A stretch of DNA of 40,072 bases from Thomasclavelia saccharogumia DSM 17460 (GCF_000686665.1 NZ_JMLH01000026.1:1-40072); one strand, 5' to 3'. Counted from the first letter of the stretch, positions 16,742 through 24,690 are shown. A program made the numbers and translations. Notes: generated by a model from the letters alone, not told the origin.

Positions 16742-19021
16742 ATGAAAACAGCAGTAATTGGATATCCACGAATTGGATCGAAACGTGAATTAAAATTTGC
16801 AATTGAAAAATATTTAAAAGGACAAATAGAACAGAGTGAGTTAATTACTAAAGCCAAAGCATTAAGAAAAATAAATTGGCTTGATCAAGATAATCAAAAA
16901 ATCGATTTTATTTCATCAAACGATTTTTCATTTTATGATAATGTTTTAGATACAGCATATTTATTAAATATCATTCCTAAACGTTATCAAAGTTTGGATC
17001 TAGATCCTCTTGATAAATACTTTGCTATGGCTCGAGGATATCAAGGTAAAGCAGGTGATGTAAAAGCTTTAGCAATGAAAAAATGGTTTAATACAAATTA
17101 TCATTATTTAGTACCAGAAGTTGAAGATGATGTTCAAATTGAATTAAATGGAACTAAAATATTTGATGAATATCAAGAAGCTAAAGATTTGAATATAAAT
17201 ACTAAACCAGTAATTATTGGACCGTATACATTAATTAAATTATTACGCTTTACAGGAACTTTAACTATTCAGGATATCGTAGATGATGTTATTAGAGTGT
17301 ATGTAGAAATAATCACTAAATTTAATGATTTAAATGCACAATGGTTTGAATTTGATGAACCAGCTTTAGTGCTTGATATGGATGAAGCGGATATTGGATT
17401 ATTTAAAAATATATATACTAAGATCTTGAAGGAAAAAGGAGCGATAAAGGTTTTATTGCAAACTTATTTTGGAGATATACGAGATTGTTATAATGATATT
17501 ATGGCATTAGATTTTGATGGTATTGGTCTTGATTTTATTGAGGGTAAAGAAACTTTGAATTTAATCAAAAAATATGGTTTTGATCAAAATAAGATATTAT
17601 TTGCAGGTATTGTCAATGGTAAAAATATTTGGAAGAATGATTATCAAAAGACGATTATTTTGCTAGAGGAAATTAACGAAAATGTCAATGATATTGTCAT
17701 CAGCACATCTTGTTCATTATTACATGTGCCATATAGTTTGGAAAACGAAGAAAAGTTAGATGAAAAGTATAAAAGACATCTTGCTTTTGCAAAAGAAAAA
17801 TTAGTTGAATTATTCCAGTTAAAAATAATTTCTAAATTAGGAACGAAGCATAGCTATTATGTTGATAATGCGAATATTTTTAATGAAGCTGCCAATCGTA
17901 GTAATGCAAGCGTTCAAGCTCGTTTAGCTTCATTGAAAGAAAGTGACTTTATTCGTCAGCCATTGTTTGATCAGCGTCGTGAAATTCAAAAAGAAAAGTT
18001 AAAATTACCTCTTTTACCAACAACGACGATCGGTTCTTTTCCTCAAACAAGTGAAGTTCGTGCTAATCGGCGGGCATATCGTAAAGGGGAAATAGATGAA
18101 ACAACATATTGCAATTTCAATCATACAATGATTCAAAAATGGATCAAATATCAAGAAGAAATTGGTTTAGATGTACTTGTTCATGGAGAATTTGAAAGAA
18201 ATGATATGGTTGAATATTTTGGTGAAAATCTTGATGGTTATTTATTTACTGAAAATGGCTGGGTTCAATCATATGGTACTCGTTGTGTCAAACCACCTGT
18301 GATCTGGGGCGATATTTCTAGAAATCATCCTTTAACGGTTGATTATGCTGTTTATAGTCAAAGTTTGACAGATAAACCAGTAAAAGGAATGTTGACAGGG
18401 CCTGTTACAATGTTGAACTGGTCATTTCCAAGAGTTGATATTTCTTTAAAAGAAGTAGCTTTACAATTAGCTTTAGCAATCAAAGATGAAGTTTTAGATT
18501 TAGAAGCTAAGGGAATTAAGATCATCCAAATTGATGAAGCAGCTTTAAGAGAAAAATTACCGTTACGTAAAAGTGACTGGCAAAGTGAATATTTAGATTG
18601 GGCAATTCCAGCTTATCGTTTGGTTAGCAGCAGTGTTCAGGCTGATACGCAGATTCATAGTCATATGTGCTATAGTGAATTTGATGATATTATTCAAGCA
18701 ATTGAAGATATGGACAGTGATGTTATTTCATTTGAGGCCTCTCGTTCTAATTTAACATTATTAGATACTTTAAATAAAGTTAAATTCAAAAGTGAAGTAG
18801 GTCCTGGGGTATATGATATCCATTCACCAAGAATTCCTAGTGTTGAAGAATTTGAAACAGCATTAAAGGCAATGATTGAAAAAATACCAGTAGATAAATT
18901 ATGGGTCAATCCGGATTGTGGATTAAAGACACGTGGAGTTTTCGAGACTCAAAGCAGTCTTGAAAATATGGTAACAGCGACTAAAAATATTCGTCTTAAA
19001 CTTCAACAAATTAAAAAATAA
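16742..19021 (+). CDS. metE: Cobalamin-independent methionine synthase
   Basis: MetE transfers a methyl group from 5-methyltetrahydropteroyl-tri-glutamate to homocysteine, the last step of methionine synthesis, in the cytosol. The 759 residues form the usual duplicated barrel. The zinc ligands fall at the same numbers as in E. coli MetE: His641 and Cys643 in HSHMCYSEF and Cys726 in VNPDCGLKTR. The homocysteine/folate motif TTTIGSFPQTSEVRANRRAY is complete. The ATG has GGGGGTAAAAG upstream. Gene plus MET-box plus LysR regulator forms a self-contained methionine-synthesis locus. Full length and intact. Confidence 0.96.
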   Translation: MKTAVIGYPRIGSKRELKFAIEKYLKGQIEQSELITKAKALRKINWLDQDNQKIDFISSNDFSFYDNVLDTAYLLNIIPKRYQSLDLDPLDKYFAMARGYQGKAGDVKALAMKKWFNTNYHYLVPEVEDDVQIELNGTKIFDEYQEAKDLNINTKPVIIGPYTLIKLLRFTGTLTIQDIVDDVIRVYVEIITKFNDLNAQWFEFDEPALVLDMDEADIGLFKNIYTKILKEKGAIKVLLQTYFGDIRDCYNDIMALDFDGIGLDFIEGKETLNLIKKYGFDQNKILFAGIVNGKNIWKNDYQKTIILLEEINENVNDIVISTSCSLLHVPYSLENEEKLDEKYKRHLAFAKEKLVELFQLKIISKLGTKHSYYVDNANIFNEAANRSNASVQARLASLKESDFIRQPLFDQRREIQKEKLKLPLLPTTTIGSFPQTSEVRANRRAYRKGEIDETTYCNFNHTMIQKWIKYQEEIGLDVLVHGEFERNDMVEYFGENLDGYLFTENGWVQSYGTRCVKPPVIWGDISRNHPLTVDYAVYSQSLTDKPVKGMLTGPVTMLNWSFPRVDISLKEVALQLALAIKDEVLDLEAKGIKIIQIDEAALREKLPLRKSDWQSEYLDWAIPAYRLVSSSVQADTQIHSHMCYSEFDDIIQAIEDMDSDVISFEASRSNLTLLDTLNKVKFKSEVGPGVYDIHSPRIPSVEEFETALKAMIEKIPVDKLWVNPDCGLKTRGVFETQSSLENMVTATKNIRLKLQQIKK

Positions 19022-19051
19022 TGTTAAAATAGCTAAAAAGGAAGTGAGAAA

Positions 19052-19960
19052 ATGACATTACAACAACTACGTTATATTATTACTACAGCTCAAAAAGGAA
19101 CGATAAGCGAAGCGGCTAAGGAATTATTTATTTCACAGCCAAGTTTATCTAATGCAATCAAAGAATTAGAAAAAGAGCTAGGGATCGTCATTTTCTCGCG
19201 AACTAATAAAGGCATCATAATCAGTGATGAAGGACTTGAATTTTTGGGTTATGCACGCCAAGTTGTGGAACAGGCGGATCTATTGGAAAATAGATATTTA
19301 CAAGATAAAGTGACAAAAAAGCGTTTTAGTATTTCGACACAGCATTATTCTTTTGCTGTCAATGCATTTGTTGATCTGGTAAAAAAATATCGTGATAATG
19401 ATTATGAATTTATGATTAGAGAAACGCGAACTCATGAAATTATTGAAGATGTTAAAACATTAAAAAGTGAGATCGGAATCTTATATTTAAACGAATTTAA
19501 TAAAAAAGTAATAAATAAATTATTAAAAGAAAATGATCTGGTTTTTAATAAGCTGTTTGATGCTAGACCGCATATTTTTGTAAGTGATACTAATCCTTTA
19601 GCTGGCAAAAAGATCGTAACACTTGAAGATATTGAACCTTATCCTTATTTATCATTTGAGCAGGGACAATATAATTCATTTTATTTCTCTGAAGAAATTT
19701 TAAGTACGATGATTCATCAAAAGATGATCAAAGTAAGTGATCGGGCAACGCTATTCAATTTATTGATTGGTTTGGATGGTTATACGATATGTACAGGTGT
19801 TATTAGCGAGGAGTTAAATGGTAAAAATATCATTGCCATTCCCCTTGATGTCGATGAAATAATCAGTATTGGTTATATTGTTCATAAAGATACTATTCGC
19901 AGTAATTTAGGTCAGATTTTCATTGAGGCGCTAAAGAAAAATACCCAGGAATTGTTGTAA
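19052..19960 (+). CDS. LysR-family regulator, probable MetR/MtaR (CmbR) type
   Basis: The 302 residues start with a canonical LysR winged helix-turn-helix (MTLQQLRYIITTAQKGTISE, then LFISQPSLSNAIKELEKELG) and continue into a periplasmic-binding-like effector domain. It lies 30 bp after metE in the same direction with an AAGGAAGTGAG ribosome site, so it is likely cotranscribed. In streptococci a LysR protein (MtaR/MetR/CmbR) controls methionine and cysteine genes through MET-boxes, and one sits upstream of metE here. I infer it senses a sulphur intermediate such as homocysteine or O-acetylserine. Direct autoregulation through the metE promoter is likely. Confidence 0.82.
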   Translation: MTLQQLRYIITTAQKGTISEAAKELFISQPSLSNAIKELEKELGIVIFSRTNKGIIISDEGLEFLGYARQVVEQADLLENRYLQDKVTKKRFSISTQHYSFAVNAFVDLVKKYRDNDYEFMIRETRTHEIIEDVKTLKSEIGILYLNEFNKKVINKLLKENDLVFNKLFDARPHIFVSDTNPLAGKKIVTLEDIEPYPYLSFEQGQYNSFYFSEEILSTMIHQKMIKVSDRATLFNLLIGLDGYTICTGVISEELNGKNIIAIPLDVDEIISIGYIVHKDTIRSNLGQIFIEALKKNTQELL

Positions 19961-20020
19961 GATGTCAATATCGTTCAAGTAAGTTTTTTTATTTATGTTA
20001 TATTGATTATGGTGATGATG

Positions 20021-20176
20021 ATGGAAGAAAAAAGAATTATTGTTTATGATGAACAGTTAAAGATCGAAGCTTACCAGTTTATAGGTGTTATGCAAAAATT
20101 TCCTAATCATTTTCATGATTATTATGTAATCGGTTTTATTGAAAAAGGGAAACAGCTTTTATTTTATAAGATATAA
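20021..20176 (+). pseudogene. N-terminal fragment of an AraC-type regulator
   Basis: A 51-residue frame with MQKFPNHFHDYYVIGFIEKG matches the cupin-type sensor N-terminus of AraC-family regulators, where the HFHDYY histidines line the barrel. It then diverges and stops. No AraC helix-turn-helix follows, because the PHP gene starts 13 bp downstream. It appears to be the remnant of a gene whose 3' two-thirds were deleted when the PHP gene was joined to it. Confidence 0.6.
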
Positions 20177-20189
20177 AAGGAGGATTAGG

Positions 20190-20912
20190 ATGGAAAATTA
20201 TGAATTAGATGTACATACGCATACTTTGGCTAGCGGTCATGCTTATTCAACTATTAGCGAAATGGTAAATGAGGCTAAAAATAAAGGGTTAAAATTACTT
20301 GGAATCGTTGAACATGATCAAGGTATTCCCGGGACCTGCAATCCCATATATTTTAAAAATCTTGGGGTTGTTCCTAGAAAGATCAATGGTGTAAATTTAT
20401 TGTTAGGAATTGAAATTAATATTCTTGATTACGATGGTAAGTTAAGTATTGACGCTGATTTATATAAATATGTTGATTATTGTATGGCAGGAATCCATTT
20501 ACAGTGCTATCATGCTGGAACGATCGAGCAAAATACAAGAGCAGTAATTGAAACAATCAAAAATCCACATATTAGTGTAATCGTACATCCTGATGATGGG
20601 AATTGTCCTCTTGATTATCAAAAAGTTGTTTTAGCTGCTAAAAAGTATCATACTTTATTAGAAGTTAATAATAATGCACTACGTAGTTCATCAAGGTTAA
20701 ATTCACGTAATAATGTAATTAAGATGCTTAAGTTATGTAAAGAATATCGAGTTAAGATTATTTTAGGTAGTGATGCTCATATTCATTTTGATATTATTAA
20801 TTATGATCAAATTGAAAGTATTTTGCAGGAAATTAATTTTCCTAAAGATTTAATTGTTAATTATGATATAAATAGTTTTTTAGAATTTCTTGAGGATAAT
20901 AAAAACAAGTGA
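20190..20912 (+). CDS. PHP-domain phosphatase (YcdX-like)
   Basis: This 240-residue cytosolic metal-dependent phosphoesterase belongs to the PHP superfamily. The metal-ligand motifs are in order: DVHTHTLASGHAYST at residues 6-20, the EHD in GIVEHDQGIPG, a glutamate in GIEINI, IVHPDDGNCP, and GSDAHIHFD near the end. These are the H-x-H, EHD, HPD and D-x-H motifs of trinuclear PHP phosphatases of the YcdX type. Substrate unknown. The ATG at 20190 follows AAGGAGGATTAGG. The frame is open further up to 20139, but that part lies within the AraC remnant. Its stop codon is inside a large palindromic terminator. Confidence 0.88.
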   Translation: MENYELDVHTHTLASGHAYSTISEMVNEAKNKGLKLLGIVEHDQGIPGTCNPIYFKNLGVVPRKINGVNLLLGIEINILDYDGKLSIDADLYKYVDYCMAGIHLQCYHAGTIEQNTRAVIETIKNPHISVIVHPDDGNCPLDYQKVVLAAKKYHTLLEVNNNALRSSSRLNSRNNVIKMLKLCKEYRVKIILGSDAHIHFDIINYDQIESILQEINFPKDLIVNYDINSFLEFLEDNKNK

Positions 20913-20936
20913 GAATTTAAATTCTCACTTGTTTAA
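20903..20936. terminator. Bidirectional terminator, perfect 16-bp palindrome
   Basis: AAACAAGTGAGAATTT (20903-20918) is followed immediately by its exact reverse complement (20919-20934). It includes the stop codon of the PHP gene and has A- and T-rich flanks on both sides, so it can also stop transcripts from the convergent small gene at 20990-21241. Confidence 0.75.
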
Positions 20937-20989
20937 TTCTATTAAACTGCTTGATTCACATCAATCATTTTTATCCATAAGACCCAGCC

Positions 20990-21241
20990 TTAGTGGGCCA
21001 CCAATATAATTGGGGGTCTACGTTTCATATTTAGTCGATAATCCTTTTTTTTATTGATTTTAAGAATTAATGGAGTGATTTTAATATGAATTAAATTAAT
21101 AAAATTCTTTTTTGGATAAATATATTTATCTTCGATTGTATTGCTTTTATTCATCAATAAGCGATATGTACTTAATAATGCTTCACTTAAAATTAATAAT
21201 GTATACAACATTAATACTGTAATTACATACATTTCATTCAT
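20990..21241 (-). CDS. Small membrane protein of unknown function under a cre site
   Basis: The 83-residue product has one N-terminal membrane helix (MYVITVLMLYTLLILSEALL) followed by a strongly basic cytoplasmic tail ending in KRRPPIILVAH. I recognise no family. Support for it being real: AGGAG 9 nt before its ATG, a TATAAT at 21282-21277 on the minus strand, and a perfect catabolite-response element at 21304-21317 near the -35. An inverted repeat AGACCC / GGGTCT (20980-21019) covers the end of the frame. The last nine or so residues may belong to foreign sequence, so the frame could be 3'-truncated. Confidence 0.55.
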   Translation of the reverse strand: MNEMYVITVLMLYTLLILSEALLSTYRLLMNKSNTIEDKYIYPKKNFINLIHIKITPLILKINKKKDYRLNMKRRPPIILVAH

Positions 21242-21276
21242 ATTATCAACTCCTTTCTCCTAATCCTTTCCTCACT

Positions 21277-21317
21277 ATTATAATAACACATTTCCTATAA
21301 AAATGAAAGCGTTTTCA
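21277..21317 (-). promoter_or_regulatory. Promoter with CcpA cre site for the small membrane gene
   Basis: TGAAAGCGTTTTCA at 21304-21317 fits every position of the CcpA cre consensus TGWAANCGNTNWCA. On the minus strand a TATAAT -10 lies at 21282-21277, so the cre overlaps the -35 area. This suggests repression by glucose through CcpA and HPr-Ser-P. No strong -35 hexamer is seen. Confidence 0.65.
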
Positions 21318-21428
21318 ATAAAAAATATATGATTTTATCAATAAATTTTAAAATATACTTTAATTGATTTGACAATTGCTATCATAATTTTGCTGTTTAC
21401 AAAAAATATCTTATTTATCAAGGTATAA

Positions 21429-21638
21429 GTTGATAGTTTGGATTATATTGTAGCAGATATATCATGCTGTTATAATGTGGATATAAAGAAATAAGTGTAT
21501 TATTAAATTGGAGATAATTATATGATAATAGAAGAAGATGAGTATTGATTTGGATTAATTGAAAATATTTCATATTACTTATAACCAGTTGATTTTTTAG
21601 AATATGATTATTATATACTAAAACATTCAATTATATAA
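21429..21638 (+). pseudogene. Decayed reading frame of unknown family
   Basis: One frame keeps a protein-like composition over 69 codons but is crossed by four stops (TAA at 21492, then TAA, TGA, TAA). The pieces read VDSLDYIVADISCCYNVDIK, IGDNYMIIEEDEY, FGLIENISYYL and PVDFLEYDYYILKHS. No family is recognised. The acidic, Tyr-rich pattern resembles small cytosolic immunity-like or hypothetical proteins, but that is only an impression. The rest of the 21318-21752 gap is AT-rich and empty. Confidence 0.4.
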
Positions 21639-21752
21639 GTGTTTTTTGATTAGATTTGTTTAGTTTTTATGGTAAAATAAGAAAATATATGATTTGTATA
21701 TTATGAATATTTCAAACTGGGGTGGAAGAGAATTTACGGAGGACAATGAAAT

Positions 21753-22280
21753 ATGAACAAATTAATTTTAAGACGTATTATATCTGTTGAAGATAAGAAT
21801 ATATTTATAAGTGAAATTCAAGAAGCTTTTCAAGAAGCTTATATAAAAGAATTTGGAAAATTTGAAAAAATAATTCTTCCAATAGAGGACATTGAAGAAT
21901 CATTTGAAACTAAAGGCGCTGAAGCCTATATTGCAGAAGTTAATGGTGTAAGAGTTGGTGGTACAATAATAGCAGTAGATGATAAAACCGGGTATAATTC
22001 ACTCCATCTTTTATATGTGAAGTCAGGTTCACAAAATGCTGGAAATGGATTTAAGATATGGAAATCAATTGAAGAATTACATCCAGAAACAAAGATTTGG
22101 GAAACACATACACCATATTATGATAAGCGAAACATTCATTTTTATGTAAATCGTTGTGGCTTCAAGATTGTAGAATTTTTTAATCCAAAACATAAAGATC
22201 CACATCAAATAAGTGATACTGCTGGAAATATTCCCCCAGAAAACAATTATTTTTTTAGATTTGAAAAAGAAATGAAGTAA
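21753..22280 (+). CDS. GNAT-family N-acetyltransferase
   Basis: This 175-residue acetyltransferase-fold protein has the strand AYIAEVNGVRVGGTIIAVDD, then LHLLYVKSGSQNAGNGFKIW in place of the usual acetyl-CoA loop (QNAGNG for Q/R-x-x-G-x-G/A), and a C-terminal FYVNRCGFKIVEFFNPK. Its substrate is unknown. It resembles the small GNATs common in mobile or accessory regions of gut Firmicutes. The ATG follows ACGGAGGACAATGAAAT. A strong terminator follows, shared with the convergent HxlR pseudogene. Confidence 0.83.
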   Translation: MNKLILRRIISVEDKNIFISEIQEAFQEAYIKEFGKFEKIILPIEDIEESFETKGAEAYIAEVNGVRVGGTIIAVDDKTGYNSLHLLYVKSGSQNAGNGFKIWKSIEELHPETKIWETHTPYYDKRNIHFYVNRCGFKIVEFFNPKHKDPHQISDTAGNIPPENNYFFRFEKEMK

Positions 22281-22308
22281 ATAATTTAGAATTTACAAGA
22301 TTGTATAA

Positions 22309-22341
22309 AAAATAAACAAGATTAAATTTCTTGTTTATTTT
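22309..22341. terminator. Bidirectional terminator between GNAT and HxlR pseudogene
   Basis: AAATAAACAAG and CTTGTTTATTT form an 11-bp perfect stem, with Ts after it on the plus strand and A-rich sequence before it. It lies over the convergent ends of both genes. Confidence 0.75.
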
Positions 22342-22659
22342 TTTCACCCCATTCACACAATTGCTCTAAAATTGGCATTAATGATTTTCCTTTTTCAGAT
22401 AAATAGTATTCAACTTTTGGTGGAATTTCTTGATATTCTTTTCTTATAATAAGTCCACAATCTTCTAAAGTTTTCAAATTAGAAGTTAGTGTTTTAAAAG
22501 AAATAGGATCTAAAAATCTTCTTAATCATTATATCTAAATGTGCCATAACATGCTAAAGAATATAATATGGGTAATTTATATTTTCCAGATATTAAAGAC
22601 ATACTATATGAAAAACCTGTATCTTGAAAATTTATTCCCTTTTCTATACACTTATTCAT
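22322..22659 (-). pseudogene. HxlR-family regulator inactivated by a frameshift
   Basis: Read on the minus strand from ATG 22659 (AAGGAGAGTG site), the frame gives SLISGKYKLPILYSLACYGT-FRYND, the N-terminal half of an HxlR winged helix. It then hits a TAA near 22524-22530. Moving by one base restores LRRFLDPISFKTLTSNLKTL and EYQEIPPKVEYYLSEKGKSL to the natural end at 22322. A single-base deletion therefore separates two good halves of about 112 residues. HxlR proteins sense electrophiles or redox state and usually repress an adjacent oxidoreductase gene; here the flavin reductase gene is divergent. Real mutation, phase variation or a sequencing error cannot be told apart. Confidence 0.8.
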
Positions 22660-22684
22660 TTTACACTCTCCTTTAGGTAAGTAC

Positions 22685-22724
22685 TTTACAAAAATATTAT
22701 GCATTTATATAATATTTTTGTAAA
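22685..22724. promoter_or_regulatory. Palindromic operator overlapping two divergent promoters
   Basis: TTTACAAAAATATTAT (22685-22700) and its exact complement (22709-22724) flank an 8-bp spacer. On the plus strand TTTACA, 17 bp, TATAAT (22708-22713) makes a good promoter for the flavin reductase. On the minus strand the mirrored TTTACA, 17 bp, CATAAT serves the HxlR gene. A GTAAGTACTTTAC element (22677-22689) adjoins it. It is the likely HxlR binding site. Confidence 0.7.
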
Positions 22725-22747
22725 TAGTTTTAGAGGAGGATTTTAAA

Positions 22748-23314
22748 ATGAGAAGAAATATTAAAACTACTGAGGCGATATTTCCAATGCCTGTGTTAAT
22801 GATAGCAACATATAATGAAGATGGAAGTATTGATGTCATGAATGCAGCATGGGGAACTATGTTATCTCGAAATCATGTTATTCTTAACTTGACAGAAACA
22901 CATAAAACCGTTAAGAATATTAAGGAAAGAAAAGCATTTACTGTTAGTATAGCTGATAGTAAACATGTTGTAGAAGCTGATTATTTTGGGGTGGTATCAG
23001 GAAATAATACACCAAACAAATTTGAAAATAGTGGATTAACAACTACAAAATCACAAAATGTGGATGCACCAGTTATAAATGAATTTCCTATTTGCTTTGA
23101 ATGTGAATTTATAGAATATCAAGATGGTGAATATGGTTGTGGAGTAATAGGCAAAGTAATAAATGTAACTGTTGATGAAAGTGTTATGAATGGAGAAAAT
23201 GTTGATATTGAATTGGTTAATGCTATTGCATTTGATCCATATACTCATGGTTATTATAAAGTTACAGAAAGAGTTGGTAATGCTTTTAAAGATGGTCTAC
23301 AATTAAAAAAATGA
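22748..23314 (+). CDS. Flavin reductase family protein (FMN-binding split barrel)
   Basis: The 188 residues belong to the flavin reductase / flavoredoxin-like group that binds FMN and passes electrons from NAD(P)H or other donors. The opening FPMPVLMIATYNEDGSIDVM, then NAAWGTMLSRNHVILNL and the late AFDPYTHGYYKV fit the family. It is cytosolic and the physiological partner is unknown. GAGGAGG precedes the ATG. It is divergent from an HxlR gene and shares a palindromic operator with it, implying induction by reactive electrophile, quinone or redox stress. With HxlR broken, expression could be constitutive. Confidence 0.88.
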   Translation: MRRNIKTTEAIFPMPVLMIATYNEDGSIDVMNAAWGTMLSRNHVILNLTETHKTVKNIKERKAFTVSIADSKHVVEADYFGVVSGNNTPNKFENSGLTTTKSQNVDAPVINEFPICFECEFIEYQDGEYGCGVIGKVINVTVDESVMNGENVDIELVNAIAFDPYTHGYYKVTERVGNAFKDGLQLKK

Positions 23315-23348
23315 AAGGTAAATTTATAGGATAGATAATTTGAAAGTG

Positions 23349-23396
23349 ATTTAAAAATAAATGTACTTCTTTATTATTTGAGAAATCTTTTTTCTT
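23349..23396 (+). terminator. Weak terminator-like hairpin after the flavin reductase
   Basis: An imperfect stem pairs GATTTAAAAATAAA with TTTATTATTTGAGAAATC and runs into six Ts. Mostly A-T pairs, so the call is tentative. Confidence 0.35.
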
Positions 23397-23812
23397 ATTT
23401 ACCTTAAATTAAAAATTGTTAATCTTTTTATGTTGTAATTACTTAGATAAATTCTAGTTTATAAAGATATTTAAATAAATATTAACACTACAATAACTGA
23501 TATGTGGGATAGAATTATATTATTATGCTTATATTTGAATATGAACTGAATGAATATATGATTGACTTAAGAATTGTGCTTATGTGTCGATGTAAAAAGT
23601 TAGAAGTGCACTTCTGATTTTTCTATGAAAGATTCTGTTTTTAGATTAAAAAACAAGATTATCCGTATAAATACTATATTTAATGAGGTTTAAAGGGGAA
23701 AATATCAAGGAAATTACAACGAATTTTGCAACAAACGAAAGAGCCTTGAATAACGACTTATGAAAAGAAAGACATGGTTATGAGATAATAGTAAAAAAAT
23801 ATTTCAAAAGAA
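23397..23812. other. Gene-poor spacer with a short remnant frame
   Basis: No intact gene is visible. A frame from ATG 23685 reads 25 residues (FKGENIKEITTNFATNERAL) to a TGA and stays open beyond it. It resembles a helix-turn-helix fragment (IKEITTNFATNERAL), possibly debris of a regulator or recombinase. The remainder is AT-rich with no clear signals. Confidence 0.35.
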
Positions 23813-23836
23813 AAGACCAAGGAAATCCTAGGTCTT
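23813..23836 (-). terminator. Terminator of the cupin gene
   Basis: On the minus strand AAGACCTAGG and CCTTGGTCTT pair with one mismatch around a short loop and run into TTTCTTTTG. It lies 20 bp past the cupin stop codon. Confidence 0.65.
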
Positions 23837-23856
23837 AAACAAGTCTGAATGGAAAA

Positions 23857-24213
23857 TTATTTGATTATTTCTGCGTCAGTCATAGTATATGTATCCAAAG
23901 AATTTTCTTTAACTTGGATACATATATAAGTAATCGGTGAATTTTCTCCAGCAAAAAATTGACGTTTAGCTGCTGGAGAAATTTTAATCCAATCGCCCGC
24001 TGTTAATGCTATCTCTTCATCGTCAATAATGGCTTTGCCGTTTCCTGAAATAATACCATAGATTTCTTCATTGTATTTATGGCAATGGACAAATGGTACG
24101 CATTCACCAGCCGGTAAAGTGTTAATACTAATTTCTGCTCCAGTCAAAGATAATGTTTCATGCAATTCTGTTCTTGCTTCATTTGTAATGTGTGTGTGTT
24201 TAAAATTTGACAT
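23857..24213 (-). CDS. Cupin-domain protein
   Basis: The 118 residues form one small beta barrel of the cupin superfamily. Cupin motif 1 is visible as GECVPFVHCHKYNEEIYGII, with the His-x-His...Glu metal ligands (HCHKYNEE). Motif 2 is weaker (ALTAGDWIKISPAAKRQFFA) and lacks the second conserved His, being Arg/Gln there. It may be a metal-dependent isomerase, oxygenase or small-ligand sensor; its substrate is unknown. It is divergent from an intact HxlR regulator with a palindrome between the genes, so expression is probably controlled by that regulator. TAGGAGGA precedes the ATG. Confidence 0.85.
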   Translation of the reverse strand: MSNFKHTHITNEARTELHETLSLTGAEISINTLPAGECVPFVHCHKYNEEIYGIISGNGKAIIDDEEIALTAGDWIKISPAAKRQFFAGENSPITYICIQVKENSLDTYTMTDAEIIK

Positions 24214-24233
24214 ATTTTTATCCTCCTAATAAT

Positions 24234-24260
24234 TTGTAAAACATTTAATTGTTTTTACAA
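24234..24260. promoter_or_regulatory. Operator-like palindrome between cupin and HxlR
   Basis: TTGTAAAA (24234-24241) and TTTTACAA (24253-24260) are exact complements separated by 11 bp. It lies just upstream of the cupin ribosome site on the minus strand. Likely HxlR operator. Confidence 0.5.
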
Positions 24261-24315
24261 CTGAAATTATACATGTTTGCAGTGATGTTTGGTAGTACGC
24301 ACTTTTTTGTAACTG

Positions 24316-24344
24316 TGTATTATTTATAGAATGTGTAGTATAAT
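24316..24344 (+). promoter_or_regulatory. Promoter of the intact HxlR gene
   Basis: TGTATT, 17 bp, TATAAT (24339-24344). The start point near 24351 excludes an upstream ATG at 24331 and supports the start at 24370. Confidence 0.5.
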
Positions 24345-24369
24345 AAAAAAACAGGAAGGTATAAGACAT

Positions 24370-24690
24370 ATGAAGAAAAAAGAAGATTTGCCAGAATGTC
24401 CTATTGCAACGACAATATCATTAATTGGAAGCAAATGGAAATTGCTTATTATAAGAAATTTAATGAAACGTTCTTGGCGGTTCAACGAACTTCAAAAGTC
24501 ATTAGATGGTATTTCGCAAAAGGTACTTACAGAAAGTTTAAGACAATTAACAGAAGATGGTCTTGTATATAGAAAAGACTATAAAACAAATCCACCTAAA
24601 GTTGAGTATGGAATGACAGAATTAGGCAAGAAATTGGTGCATGTTTTGAAATCCATGGAGGAATTTGGCAATTTTTATAAATCATTATAA
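24370..24690 (+). CDS. HxlR-family transcriptional regulator
   Basis: This 106-residue winged helix-turn-helix protein has the full HxlR pattern. CPIATTISLIGSKWKLLIIR holds a conserved Cys (Cys9) that is the usual redox or electrophile sensor. Then come FNELQKSLDGISQKVLTESL with the recognition helix, and PPKVEYGMTELGKKL forming the wing. AGGAAGG lies 10 nt before the ATG at 24370. The longer frame from 24331 is rejected because it would begin within the predicted promoter. It probably controls itself and the divergent cupin gene. Confidence 0.9.
   Translation: MKKKEDLPECPIATTISLIGSKWKLLIIRNLMKRSWRFNELQKSLDGISQKVLTESLRQLTEDGLVYRKDYKTNPPKVEYGMTELGKKLVHVLKSMEEFGNFYKSL

Noticed and set aside
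21418-21630. 70-residue minus-strand frame, hydrophobic and Asn/Leu/Tyr rich
   Set aside because: Antisense to the decayed plus-strand frame; composition is what AT-rich DNA gives by chance and no ribosome site or promoter is visible.
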